A stretch of 64,000 nt of DNA, from positions 1 to 64,000 of the forward strand of contig CAJUDV010000006.1 of assembly GCA_910585385.1 (NCBI GenBank), read 5' to 3'. The notes beneath the pieces were generated by a model that searched no databases, was not told the DNA's origin, and saw only the letters and a list, made by a program, of their open reading frames with translations. The DNA comes from an uncultured Oscillibacter sp. (GTDB lineage Bacteria > Bacillota > Clostridia > Oscillospirales > Oscillospiraceae). This document shows positions 8,075-15,985 of this stretch, piece after piece. Position 1 is the first letter of the stretch. The number at the start of each line of letters is the position of its first letter. The translations under genes and the position numbers were made by a program.

Positions 8075-8215
8075 GAACCTGTATTCATAACCGGGGAATG
8101 CCGGATGGGTGAGGGATTTTTCCGCAGGAATCCTAACGGATTTCAAGGGAAATTGACGCAGTATGACGAGAAAAGGCCCGGCCAGGGGGCGTTCAACGGT
8201 TATGAATACAGGTTC
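8075..8215. mobile_element. 141-bp MITE with perfect 19-bp terminal inverted repeats
   Basis: The ends GAACCTGTATTCATAACCG (8075-8093) and its exact reverse complement (8197-8215) flank a non-coding core of about 100 bases. The element is bracketed by TAA on both sides (8072-8074 and 8216-8218), a 3-bp target duplication of the TNA form known for parts of the IS5 family. No transposase is inside, so it would have to be moved by an enzyme encoded elsewhere. It lies between dpaL and its terminator. Confidence 0.8.
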
Positions 8216-8216
8216 T

Positions 8217-8249
8217 AAGGGCAGGGCGCATCACGCGCCCTGCCCCTTT
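8217..8249 (+). terminator. Terminator downstream of dpaL and the MITE
   Basis: GGGCAGGGCGC, a five-base loop and GCGCCCTGCCCC followed by TTT. It is probably the original dpaL terminator, now separated from the gene by the inserted element. Confidence 0.8.
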
Positions 8250-8284
8250 GATTGAAAGCAGCTCCCGCCGTGATTGAAAAATGA
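8247..8284 (+). promoter_or_regulatory. Putative DeoR operator sites upstream of mtlD
   Basis: Two copies of a GATTGAAA word occur: TTTGATTGAAAG at 8247-8258 and TGATTGAAAAATGA at 8271-8284. Close relatives flank the deoR promoter and overlap the ptsH promoter, so this is proposed as the binding site of the DeoR regulator encoded between these genes. Confidence 0.5.
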
Positions 8285-8340
8285 AGTTTGGTCATATTTT
8301 TAAGCAGTTTCAGTCAATTGAAACCATTTTTCATTTCACC

Positions 8341-8369
8341 TTGCTCAGATTGGAGGAACGTGATATACT
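8341..8369 (+). promoter_or_regulatory. Promoter of mtlD
   Basis: TTGCTC and TATACT separated by 17 bases, about 60 bases ahead of the mtlD start and just downstream of the proposed operator sites. Confidence 0.7.
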
Positions 8370-8425
8370 ACCTCCAGCAGCGGCCCCGGGCCGCCTGAAA
8401 ACGCCATTGAATTTTAGGAGGAGCT

Positions 8426-9577
8426 ATGAAACAGGCAATCCAAATCGGAGCCGGCAACATCGGCCGGGGCTTTATCGGCGCGCTTCTTTCCCAGGCTGGC
8501 TGGCATGTCACCTTCGCCGACGTGGTGGAACCCATCATTGAGGCGCTGAACCACCACCACGGCTACACCGTTCACATTCTGGACCGGGACCCCGGCGAAA
8601 TCACCATCAGCGGCGTGGACGGCGTGATCTCCACCTCCCCGGAATTTGCCCAGCGGGTGGCCCAGTGCGACCTGCTCACCACAGCGGTGGGCCCCAACGT
8701 GCTGCCCGTCATCGCCAAGTCCATCGCGGAGGGCATTCGGGCCCGGAAGGCCGCCGGAAACGCCGCCCCCATGAACGTGGTCTGCTGCGAGAACGGCCTG
8801 CGGACCACCACCCGCCTGAAAAACGAAGTGGTCAAGCACCTGAGCCAGGAGGAGGCCGCCTTCCTGGCCGAGCACATCGGCTTTGCCGACTGCGCCGTGG
8901 ACCGCATCTGCCCCAAGCCCAATTTTGACAACATTTTGGACGCCGCCGTGGAGCGGTACTGCGAGTGGGACGTGGAATCCTCCGCCTGGAAGGGCGAGAA
9001 ACCGGAGATCGACGGCCTGACCTTCGCCGACAACCTCATGGCCTATCTGGAGCGGAAGCTCTTCACCCTCAACAGCGGCCACGCCATCTGCGCGTATCTG
9101 GGCTATCTCAAGGGCTACAAGACCATCAAGGACAGCATCGCCGACGGCGCCATTGGAGCCATCGTCCACGCCGCCATCTCCGAGAGCGGCGAGGGCCTCA
9201 TCAAGGAGTTCGGCTTCGACCCCGATGTTCACCACGCCTATGTGGAGAAGATCTTTGCCCGCTACCAAAATCCCTTCCTGGAGGACGAGGTGCTGCGGGT
9301 GGGCCGGGAGCCCATCCGGAAGCTGGAGGCCGGCGACCGGCTCATCAAGCCCCTGGTCACCACCGCCTCCTACGGCCTGCCGGTGGATCACCTGATCTTC
9401 GGCGCGGCGGCGGCCCTCCGCTTCGACTGCCCCGACGACCCCCAGAGCGCGGAGCTCCAGAAAAAGCTCCGTGCCGAGGGCCCCACGGCCGCCCTGGCGG
9501 CCTACTCCGGGCTGACGGCGGAGAATCCCCTGACCGGCCGGATTCTGGACGTCTACCGGGCCCTGACCGTCGTCTGA
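8426..9577 (+). CDS. mtlD: Mannitol-1-phosphate 5-dehydrogenase
   Basis: Oxidises mannitol-1-phosphate, made by the PTS importer encoded at the end of this locus, to fructose-6-phosphate with NAD+. Its 383 residues match the family. The N-terminal Rossmann motif is IGAGNIGRGFIG (7-18); the conserved ENGLRT segment (~124) and the catalytic region near DRICPKP (~159) and KLFTLNSGHA (~212) are present. An AGGAGG site precedes the ATG. The gene has its own promoter and terminator and sits upstream of the deoR-pts genes, unlike the common mtlA-mtlF-mtlD order. Confidence 0.95.
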   Translation: MKQAIQIGAGNIGRGFIGALLSQAGWHVTFADVVEPIIEALNHHHGYTVHILDRDPGEITISGVDGVISTSPEFAQRVAQCDLLTTAVGPNVLPVIAKSIAEGIRARKAAGNAAPMNVVCCENGLRTTTRLKNEVVKHLSQEEAAFLAEHIGFADCAVDRICPKPNFDNILDAAVERYCEWDVESSAWKGEKPEIDGLTFADNLMAYLERKLFTLNSGHAICAYLGYLKGYKTIKDSIADGAIGAIVHAAISESGEGLIKEFGFDPDVHHAYVEKIFARYQNPFLEDEVLRVGREPIRKLEAGDRLIKPLVTTASYGLPVDHLIFGAAAALRFDCPDDPQSAELQKKLRAEGPTAALAAYSGLTAENPLTGRILDVYRALTVV

Positions 9578-9589
9578 CAATCAAAGAGC

Positions 9590-9634
9590 AAGCGGTCCCC
9601 GGCATGTTTTTGCGCCGGGGGCCGCTTCGTTTCT
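9590..9634 (+). terminator. Terminator after mtlD
   Basis: AAGCGGTCCCCGGC pairs with GCCGGGGGCCGCTT across a ten-base loop, followed by CGTTTCTT. Confidence 0.8.
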
Positions 9635-9709
9635 TGGTGAATTTCCATACTTTTCATAGACTCTTTTTGACGCTCCTGTTGGATTGCACAAATATTGCGC
9701 CCGCTTTTT

Positions 9710-9799
9710 GTGATCGAAAATGATCGGTTTATATTGACTTTGATTGCAATAGACGGTATTATAGTCTCAACACAAGAAACAAACATTTTCAATCACAAA
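9710..9799 (+). promoter_or_regulatory. deoR promoter flanked by inverted operator sites
   Basis: The promoter is TTGACT (9734-9739) and TATTAT (9757-9762) with a 17-base spacer. GTGATCGAAAATGATC lies upstream at 9710-9725, and the inverted copy CATTTTCAATCACAAA lies downstream at 9784-9799. This layout suits autorepression by the DeoR protein, possibly with DNA looping. Confidence 0.65.
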
Positions 9800-9812
9800 G
9801 GAGTGTGACAGG

Positions 9813-10556
9813 ATGCTGGCAGAACAACGCGCGGAGGCGATTTTAACAGAGCTGGCCCAGCGGCGGGCCGTCAGCGTCACGGACCTGTGCCAGGTCACCG
9901 GGGCGTCGGAGGCCACCATCCGCCGGGACCTGAACACCCTGGCGGCCCAGGGCAAACTCAGCAAAGTCCACGGCGGCGCGGTGCAGCTGAACAGCGAGTT
10001 TCTCAGCCAGGAGCCGGAGATGTCCGTCAAGCGGGGACTTCACATTCCGGAGAAGGAGCGCATCGCCCGGTACGCCGCCGCCCTGATCGAGGACGACGAC
10101 GTGGTCTTTTTGGACGGCGGCAGCACCGTCATGCGGATGACGGAGCACCTCAAGCCCACAGGCGCCCTGTTCGTCACCAACGGCATGGAGTGCGCCTTCT
10201 GGCTGCTGGAGCGGGACCTCCGCGTGTACGTGGTGGGCGGGGCGCTGAAGCGGGACACCGCCTCCGCCGCCGGGGCGGAGACCATGGACTCCCTGCGGCG
10301 GTATCACTTCACCAAGGCCTTTCTGGGGGCGGGCGGCGTGACGGTGAAAGAGGGCTTCACCGTGGCGGACCCGGAGGACGCGGCGGTGAAGGCCCTGGCG
10401 GCCGCCCGGGCCCGGCAGACCTACATGCTGGTGGACTCCAGCAAGTTCGGCCGCATCGGCGCGGCGGCGGTGCTCCACATCGACGAGGCCTCCGTCATCA
10501 CCGACCGGGCCCCGGCCCGGGAGTTCCAGGACTACACCGAGGTGACGGTAGTCTGA
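9813..10556 (+). CDS. DeoR-family regulator, probable mannitol/PTS repressor
   Basis: A 247-residue DeoR/GlpR-type regulator. The N-terminal helix-turn-helix reads AVSVTDLCQVTGASEATIRR (about 19-38), followed by KVHGGAV. The C-terminal sugar-phosphate sensor domain has LDGGST (~101), GGALKRDT (~143) and DSSKFGR (~211), all usual for binding a phosphorylated sugar. It lies between mtlD and ptsH and is flanked by repeats resembling its operators. The likely effector is mannitol-1-P or fructose-6-P, which is inference. Mannitol loci in Firmicutes more often use the PTS-regulated activator MtlR, so a DeoR protein here is a difference. Confidence 0.9.
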   Translation: MLAEQRAEAILTELAQRRAVSVTDLCQVTGASEATIRRDLNTLAAQGKLSKVHGGAVQLNSEFLSQEPEMSVKRGLHIPEKERIARYAAALIEDDDVVFLDGGSTVMRMTEHLKPTGALFVTNGMECAFWLLERDLRVYVVGGALKRDTASAAGAETMDSLRRYHFTKAFLGAGGVTVKEGFTVADPEDAAVKALAAARARQTYMLVDSSKFGRIGAAAVLHIDEASVITDRAPAREFQDYTEVTVV

Positions 10557-10585
10557 GAAATCAGTCCCAAAACATGCGTGATTTA

Positions 10586-10614
10586 TGATTGAAAGGTCAT
10601 AATGATATTATAAT
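10586..10614 (+). promoter_or_regulatory. Operator-overlapped promoter of ptsH-ptsI-mtlA
   Basis: TGATTGAAAGGTCAT (10586-10600), a copy of the proposed DeoR site, overlaps the region just upstream of a TATAAT -10 box (10609-10614). The -35 box is poor, consistent with regulated expression. Confidence 0.55.
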
Positions 10615-10641
10615 TTTTAATGAGGAAAGGAAGCAAACATC

Positions 10642-10908
10642 ATGGTATCTGCGAAAACGAAGGTCATCAATCCCCAGGGGCTCCACATGCGTCCCGCCCA
10701 GCTGTTCGTCACGGAGATGAGCAAGTACCAGAGCGAGGTCTCCATCGTCTTCAACGGCAAGCCCATCAACGCCAAGAGCATCATGAACCTCATGGCCTCC
10801 TGCATCAAGCAGGGCAGCGAGATCGAGATCCAGTGCACCGGCGAGCAGGAGGCCGAGGCCCTGGCCGCCGCCGTCAAGCTGGTGGAATCCGGCCTGGGCG
10901 ACATGTAA
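10642..10908 (+). CDS. ptsH: Phosphocarrier protein HPr
   Basis: The small phosphocarrier of the PTS, 88 residues. It takes phosphate from enzyme I on His15 (in NPQGLHMRPA) and passes it to sugar-specific EIIA domains. Ser46 in NAKSIMNL is also present, the site used by HPr kinase in Gram-positive catabolite control. An AGGAAAGG-type site precedes the start. It is followed 13 bases later by ptsI, so general PTS proteins are made from the mannitol locus. Confidence 0.97.
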   Translation: MVSAKTKVINPQGLHMRPAQLFVTEMSKYQSEVSIVFNGKPINAKSIMNLMASCIKQGSEIEIQCTGEQEAEALAAAVKLVESGLGDM

Positions 10909-10921
10909 CAGGAGGTGCGGG

Positions 10922-12634
10922 ATGATTCTGCGGGGAATCGCCGCCTCTGACGGCATCGGCCTGGGCCGGGCGGTATGCGTCCGGGAGGAGAGCCTGGACT
11001 ACTCCGCCGTCACCTACTCCGGCAAGGACTCTGAAAAGGCCCGGCTCCAGGAGGGCATCCAGCGGTTCAACCAGCGCACCTCCGCCATGGCCGCGGAAAT
11101 TCGGGAGCGGGTGGGGCAGAAGGAGTCCGAGATCCTCACCGGCCAGGTGTCCATGCTGGCCGACCCCTTCATGCTCTCCCAGATGCACGAGGCCATTGAC
11201 GGCGGCGCCTGCGCCGAGGCGGCGGTGGACAGCATCTGCACCATGTACGCCGACATGTTCGCCGCCGTGGAGGATGAGCTGATGCGCCAGCGGGCCACCG
11301 ACGTGCGGGACATCCGCTCCCGGCTCCTGGCCATTCTGCTCAACGCCGAGGGCGTGGACCTCAGCCGGCTGCCCGCCGGCACCGTGCTGGTGGCCCAGGA
11401 CCTGACCCCCTCCATGACCGTGGGGCTGAAAAAGGAGAATGTGGCCGCCATCCTCACCGCCACCGGCGGCAAGACCAGCCACTCCGCCATTCTGGCCCGG
11501 GCGCTGGAGCTGCCCGCGGTGCTCAGCGTGCAGAAGGTGCTGGACACCGTGAAGGACGGCGACGGCCTCATTGTGGACGGCGGCGAGGGCATCGCCATCC
11601 TCAACCCCGACGAGCGCACCCGGGGCGAGTACCTGGCCCGCCAGGAGGCGTTTTTGAAACGCAGGGCCGCCCTGGACGTCTACCGGAACCAGGCCACTGT
11701 GGACGCCGACGGCAAACAGTACGGCCTGTACGCCAATATCGGCTCCCCCGAAGAGGCGGAGGCCGCGGCGCAGTCCGGCGCGGAGGGCATCGGATTGTTC
11801 CGCACGGAATTCCTCTTTATGAACCGCGCCAGCCTGCCGGACGAGACCGTGCAGTACGAGGCGTACAGAGCTGTCTCCCAGACCATGGCGGGGAAAGAGG
11901 TCATCATCCGCACATTGGACGTGGGCGGCGACAAGGCCATTGAGTACCTGGGTATGGACAAGGAGGAAAATCCCTTCCTGGGCCACCGGGCCATCCGCTA
12001 CTGCCTGGACCGGCCGGAGCTGTACAAGGTTCAGCTCCGGGCGCTGCTGCGGGCCGGGGCGGAAAACCGCAACATCAAGATCATGCTGCCCCTGGTGACC
12101 TGCGTGGACGAGGTGCGGGACGCCCGGGAGCTGCTGGAACAGTGCAAAAAAGAGCTGGAGGAGGCCGGCGTCCCCTATGACAAGGACATCGCCCTGGGCG
12201 CTATGATCGAGACCCCGGCGGCGGCCCTTATCGCCGACCTGCTGGCCCGGGAGTGCGACTTCTTCTCCATCGGCACCAACGACTTGACCCAGTACACCAT
12301 GGCGGTGGACCGGGGCAATGCCAAGGTGGAAAAGCTCTACTCCCCCTTCCAGCCGGCGGTGCTCCGGTCCATCCAAAACGTCATCACCGCCGCCCGGGAG
12401 GCGGGCATCCCCGTGGGCATGTGCGGCGAGGCCGCCGCGGACCCCCGTCTGCTGCCGCTGCTGATGACCTGGGGTCTGGACGAGTTCTCCGTCAGCGCGT
12501 CGGCGGTGCTGCCCACCCGGGCCGCCATCCGCCAGTGGCTGGGGAGCGAGGCCCGGAAGGTCACCCAGGAGGCCATGGGCCTTTCCACCCTGGCCGGGGT
12601 GGAGGGCTATCTGGCCGGCTCCACCGCCCAGTAG
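10922..12634 (+). CDS. ptsI: PTS enzyme I
   Basis: Phosphoenolpyruvate-protein phosphotransferase, 570 residues, normal length. It autophosphorylates from PEP on His187 in GGKTSHSAI and hands phosphate to HPr. The N-terminal HPr-binding helical domain, the swivelling His domain and the C-terminal PEP-binding barrel (GLFRTEFLFM ~294, FFSIGTNDLTQY ~446) are all present. The start ATG has AGGAGG ahead, and the gene directly follows ptsH. Confidence 0.97.
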   Translation: MILRGIAASDGIGLGRAVCVREESLDYSAVTYSGKDSEKARLQEGIQRFNQRTSAMAAEIRERVGQKESEILTGQVSMLADPFMLSQMHEAIDGGACAEAAVDSICTMYADMFAAVEDELMRQRATDVRDIRSRLLAILLNAEGVDLSRLPAGTVLVAQDLTPSMTVGLKKENVAAILTATGGKTSHSAILARALELPAVLSVQKVLDTVKDGDGLIVDGGEGIAILNPDERTRGEYLARQEAFLKRRAALDVYRNQATVDADGKQYGLYANIGSPEEAEAAAQSGAEGIGLFRTEFLFMNRASLPDETVQYEAYRAVSQTMAGKEVIIRTLDVGGDKAIEYLGMDKEENPFLGHRAIRYCLDRPELYKVQLRALLRAGAENRNIKIMLPLVTCVDEVRDARELLEQCKKELEEAGVPYDKDIALGAMIETPAAALIADLLARECDFFSIGTNDLTQYTMAVDRGNAKVEKLYSPFQPAVLRSIQNVITAAREAGIPVGMCGEAAADPRLLPLLMTWGLDEFSVSASAVLPTRAAIRQWLGSEARKVTQEAMGLSTLAGVEGYLAGSTAQ

Positions 12635-12763
12635 GGAGCGCCCCTCCGGACGGCCTGTTCCCACGCCTTGCGCAGCCTTAAACCCCTAACCAAACCGGGC
12701 CAAATCCCGCCAGGCCGCCGAGGGCGGCCCCCTTACAACGCAAATTGGAAAGGAGATCCTCCT

Positions 12764-14662
12764 GTGAAAGAGCGCGTTCAAAAATTTGGGCGGTTCCTCA
12801 GCGGCATGGTGATGCCCAACATCGGGGCCTTCATCGCCTGGGGCCTCATCGCCGCCCTGTTCATCCCCGACGGCTGGCTGGGCAAGTGGGGCCCCGCCGG
12901 AACCATCAACAACATGGTGGGCCCCATGCTCTCCTACCTGCTGCCCATCCTCATCGGCTACACCGGCGGCAGGGCCGTGGGCGGCCAGAAGGGCGCTGTC
13001 ACCGGCGCGCTGGCCACCCTGGGCGCCATCGCCTCCACCGAGAGCACCATGTTCATCGGCGCCATGATCTGCGGCCCCTTGGGCGGCTGGTGCATCAAGA
13101 AGTTCGACCAGTCCATGGAGGGGCACATCCCCGCCGGCTTTGAGATGGTGGTCAACAACTTCTCCGTGGGCATCATCGGCGGCATCCTGGCCGTGCTGTC
13201 CATCTTCGTCATCGGCCCCGCCTGCGTGGTGGTCACGGACATCCTGGGCTCCGGCGTCGGCTTCCTGGTGGAGCACAGCCTGCTGCCCCTCACCGCCGTG
13301 CTGGTGGAGCCCGCCAAGGTGCTCTTCCTGAACAACGCCATCAACCACGGCGTCTTCACCCCCATCGGCACCGCCGAGGCCCTGGAGGCCGGCAAATCCA
13401 TTCTGTTCATGATCGAGTCCAACCCCGGCCCCGGCTTAGGTCTCCTGCTGGCCTACTGCGTGGCCGGCAAGAAGGAGACCCGCTCCTCCGCCGGCGCCGC
13501 CGCCTTCATCCAGTTCGTGGGCGGCATCCATGAGATCTACTTCCCCTATGTATTGATGAACCCCATCGTCATTCTGGGGCCCATGATCGGCAACATCGCG
13601 GGTATTTTCACCCTGTCCATGCTGGGCGGCGGCCTGGTGGCCGCGGCCTCTCCCGGCAGCATCATCGCCGAGATGCTCATGACCCCCAAGGGCGGCTACA
13701 TCGCCAACATCGCCGGCATCGCCGTGGCCGCTGTGGTCAGCTTCCTGATCTCCGCCTTCCTGCTGAAGTTCTTCGGCAAGGACGCCAGCCTGGAGGAGGC
13801 CCAGGCCCAGGTGGCCGCCAACAAGGCCGCCAGCAAGGGCCAGGCTATTCCCGCCGCCTCCACCGGGGCCTCTGTGGACGCCAGGGACGTGCGCAAGATC
13901 GTCTTCGCCTGCGACGCGGGCATGGGCTCCTCCGCCATGGGCGCCACCATGGTCCGCAACAAGCTCAAAGACGCCGGCATCACCGGCATCGAGGTCATCC
14001 ACCACCCTGTCAGCGAGATCCCCGGGGACTGCCAGATTGTGGTGACCCACCATGAGCTCTCCGGCCGGGCCGCCCAGCGGGCCCCCCAGGCCCGGATCAT
14101 CCCCATCAAGAACTTCATGGGCGCGCCGGAGTACGACGTGCTGGTAAAGGAACTCCTGGACGCCCGGAAAGACGTCCCGGCCCCGGCCCCCGCCGCCATG
14201 GAGACCCCTGAGGCGGAGGAATCTCCCGCCGCCGTCACCCTGCTGGAGAGGAAGAACATCGTCCTGGGCTGCGCCCCCGTCACCCCCGAGGAGGCCATCC
14301 AGGCCTGCGGAAGGCGCATGGTAGACAGCGGCTACGTGGACGAGGCCTATATCCAGGGCATGCTGGACCGGGAGGCCAGCTTCTCCGTGGCCATCGGCAG
14401 CCATGTGGCCATTCCCCACGGCACCAACGACGTCAAGCCCCTCATCAAGCGCACCGGCGTGGTGGTCATGACCTATCCCGACGGCATCGACTGGAACGGC
14501 GACAAGGTAAAGCTGGTGGTGGGCATCGCCGCCAAGGGCGACGAGCACCTGGAGATCCTGGGCCGCATCGTGGGCATCGCCTCCACCGACGAGGACACCG
14601 ACGCCCTGGTGGCCTCCGCCGACACGGAGACCCTGTTCAAAAAGCTCAACGGCCTGGCGTAA
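12764..14662 (+). CDS. mtlA: PTS mannitol transporter EIICBA (fused)
   Basis: Imports and phosphorylates mannitol, giving the mtlD substrate. The 632-residue chain has EIIC membrane helices (about 1-345, with GGIHEIYFPY near 247), a linker, EIIB with phospho-Cys383 in ACDAGMGSSAMG, an Ala/Pro linker and EIIA with phospho-His552 in IPHGTND. The single-chain CBA order is the E. coli type; many Firmicutes have a separate EIIA (mtlF). Translation starts at GTG with AAGGAGA ahead; an upstream in-frame extension is not used. About 130 bases separate it from ptsI. Confidence 0.94.
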   Translation: MKERVQKFGRFLSGMVMPNIGAFIAWGLIAALFIPDGWLGKWGPAGTINNMVGPMLSYLLPILIGYTGGRAVGGQKGAVTGALATLGAIASTESTMFIGAMICGPLGGWCIKKFDQSMEGHIPAGFEMVVNNFSVGIIGGILAVLSIFVIGPACVVVTDILGSGVGFLVEHSLLPLTAVLVEPAKVLFLNNAINHGVFTPIGTAEALEAGKSILFMIESNPGPGLGLLLAYCVAGKKETRSSAGAAAFIQFVGGIHEIYFPYVLMNPIVILGPMIGNIAGIFTLSMLGGGLVAAASPGSIIAEMLMTPKGGYIANIAGIAVAAVVSFLISAFLLKFFGKDASLEEAQAQVAANKAASKGQAIPAASTGASVDARDVRKIVFACDAGMGSSAMGATMVRNKLKDAGITGIEVIHHPVSEIPGDCQIVVTHHELSGRAAQRAPQARIIPIKNFMGAPEYDVLVKELLDARKDVPAPAPAAMETPEAEESPAAVTLLERKNIVLGCAPVTPEEAIQACGRRMVDSGYVDEAYIQGMLDREASFSVAIGSHVAIPHGTNDVKPLIKRTGVVVMTYPDGIDWNGDKVKLVVGIAAKGDEHLEILGRIVGIASTDEDTDALVASADTETLFKKLNGLA

Positions 14663-14690
14663 TCCCGCCCTCCCGCCTGATTGATTTTCC

Positions 14691-14728
14691 AAAAAGCACC
14701 CCCGGCCCTGGAGGGCCGGGGGTGCTTT
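14691..14728. terminator. Bidirectional terminator between mtlA and the MATE operon
   Basis: AAAAAGCACCCCCGGCCC and its reverse complement form a long stem with a four-base loop. The A/T ends make it usable from both convergent operons. Confidence 0.9.
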
Positions 14729-14733
14729 GCATG

Positions 14734-15048
14734 TCACGTTTCCTCCGCCTCTCCGTCCCCGCCGGGGTCCTTCGACTCCTCCGGCAGGGCCTCCGGCTCC
14801 TCCGGGTCCTGGGGGGCCGGGGTCCAGTAGAGCCGCCAGGCCAAAAACAACAGCGCCGCGGCGCCGCCGCCCAGGATCACCACCCCCAGCACCAGCATGT
14901 GGAGGGCGGGCCGGGACGCTCCCGGCGTAAAGTAGGGGTCCAGCAGCTGAAAGAGCAGGTACCCCAGGTACAGTCCGCACATGGCATACAATCCCGCCCG
15001 GCTCTGCCGGCTGGGGGCGGGCCGCTCCGGCCGTTCACGTTTTGCCAT
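14734..15048 (-). CDS. Small two-helix membrane protein, unknown function
   Basis: A 104-residue protein with a basic N-terminus (MAKRERPERPAPSR), two membrane helices at about 20-36 and 50-70, and an acidic C-terminal tail rich in Glu and Pro. I do not recognise the family. A GGAGAG site stands before the ATG. It is the third gene of a minus-strand operon after the MATE transporter and the TIM-barrel protein, 16 bases after the latter. Confidence 0.65.
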   Translation of the reverse strand: MAKRERPERPAPSRQSRAGLYAMCGLYLGYLLFQLLDPYFTPGASRPALHMLVLGVVILGGGAAALLFLAWRLYWTPAPQDPEEPEALPEESKDPGGDGEAEET

Positions 15049-15064
15049 CCGTATCTCTCCTCTC

Positions 15065-15985
15065 TCAAAGGGCGTCCCGCAGCGTCCGCAGGGAGGCCAG
15101 GTGCCCCTCCAGCATGGGCAGCGTCATGTCCTCCATCTCCAGCGCCACGTCTTCGTCATAGCCGCTCATCCGCGCCACGGAGAAGAACTCCCGCCACCAC
15201 TGGGTCCCGTGGCCGGAGCCCACCGCCACATAGTTCCACGCCCGGTCCCGGAACGCGCCGATGGGCTTGGCGTCCAGCATCCCGTTGGGCCCGCTCATCC
15301 GCCGCTCCGGCCGGGCGTCCTTGCCGTGGATGTGGTAGAGAGCGCCCCACTCCCCCAGCACCCGGGCGGCCTCCATGGGGTCTCCTCCCATCCAGAAGAG
15401 GTGGGAGGGGTCCAGATTCATTCCCACCAGGGGACCTACCGCCGTCCGCAGGCGCAGCAGTGTCTCCGGGTTGTACACCAGCTGCATCCCGTGGTTCTCC
15501 AGGGCGATGCGCTCGACGCCGTGCTCCGCCGCTAACCGCTCCAGCTCCCGCCACTTAGGAACCGCCACCTCGTTCCACTGGTAGTCCAGAATCTCCTGTG
15601 TCTCCGGCGGCCAGGAGGCGGTGATCCACACCGGCGTCCGGTCCCCGGGGCACCCGGCGGGCAGGCCGCTCATCATCACGATCTTCCGCACTCCCAGCAG
15701 CTCCGCCAGGCGGAAGGTCTTCACCGTCACCTCCCAGTCCCGCTTATAGGCCAGGGGATTGCCGGAGCAGTTCAGGGCGCAGAGCGCCAGCCCCCGCCGC
15801 CGCTGGGCCTCCAGCCAGCGCTCCCGGACGGTTCCGGAGGCCAGCAGGCCCTCCAGGTCCGCGTGGGGGGCCGCGGACCAGTTGCCCGTGGCGATCTCCA
15901 ATGCCCCAATCCCCTCCCGGACGCAGAAGTCCAGCATCTCCTCATAGGGCATGTCCAACGTGCAGGTCTTAATGGCAAGTCTCAT
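15065..15985 (-). CDS. Sugar phosphate isomerase/epimerase-type TIM-barrel protein
   Basis: A 306-residue member of the AP endonuclease 2 / xylose-isomerase-like barrel family. Metal-site residues expected for the family appear in IALENHG (~168), GMNLDPSH (~197) and YHIHGKDA (~227), with VALEMED (~283) near the end. Such proteins isomerise or epimerise sugars and inositols, or dehydrate related compounds; the substrate here cannot be named. The ATG at 15985 has GGAGG seven bases ahead and overlaps the stop of the MATE gene as ATGA, showing tight co-translation. Confidence 0.85.
   Translation of the reverse strand: MRLAIKTCTLDMPYEEMLDFCVREGIGALEIATGNWSAAPHADLEGLLASGTVRERWLEAQRRRGLALCALNCSGNPLAYKRDWEVTVKTFRLAELLGVRKIVMMSGLPAGCPGDRTPVWITASWPPETQEILDYQWNEVAVPKWRELERLAAEHGVERIALENHGMQLVYNPETLLRLRTAVGPLVGMNLDPSHLFWMGGDPMEAARVLGEWGALYHIHGKDARPERRMSGPNGMLDAKPIGAFRDRAWNYVAVGSGHGTQWWREFFSVARMSGYDEDVALEMEDMTLPMLEGHLASLRTLRDAL

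Noticed and set aside
10874..12664. Long minus-strand open frame opposite ptsI
   Set aside because: Antisense of enzyme I; composition is typical of a mirror frame.
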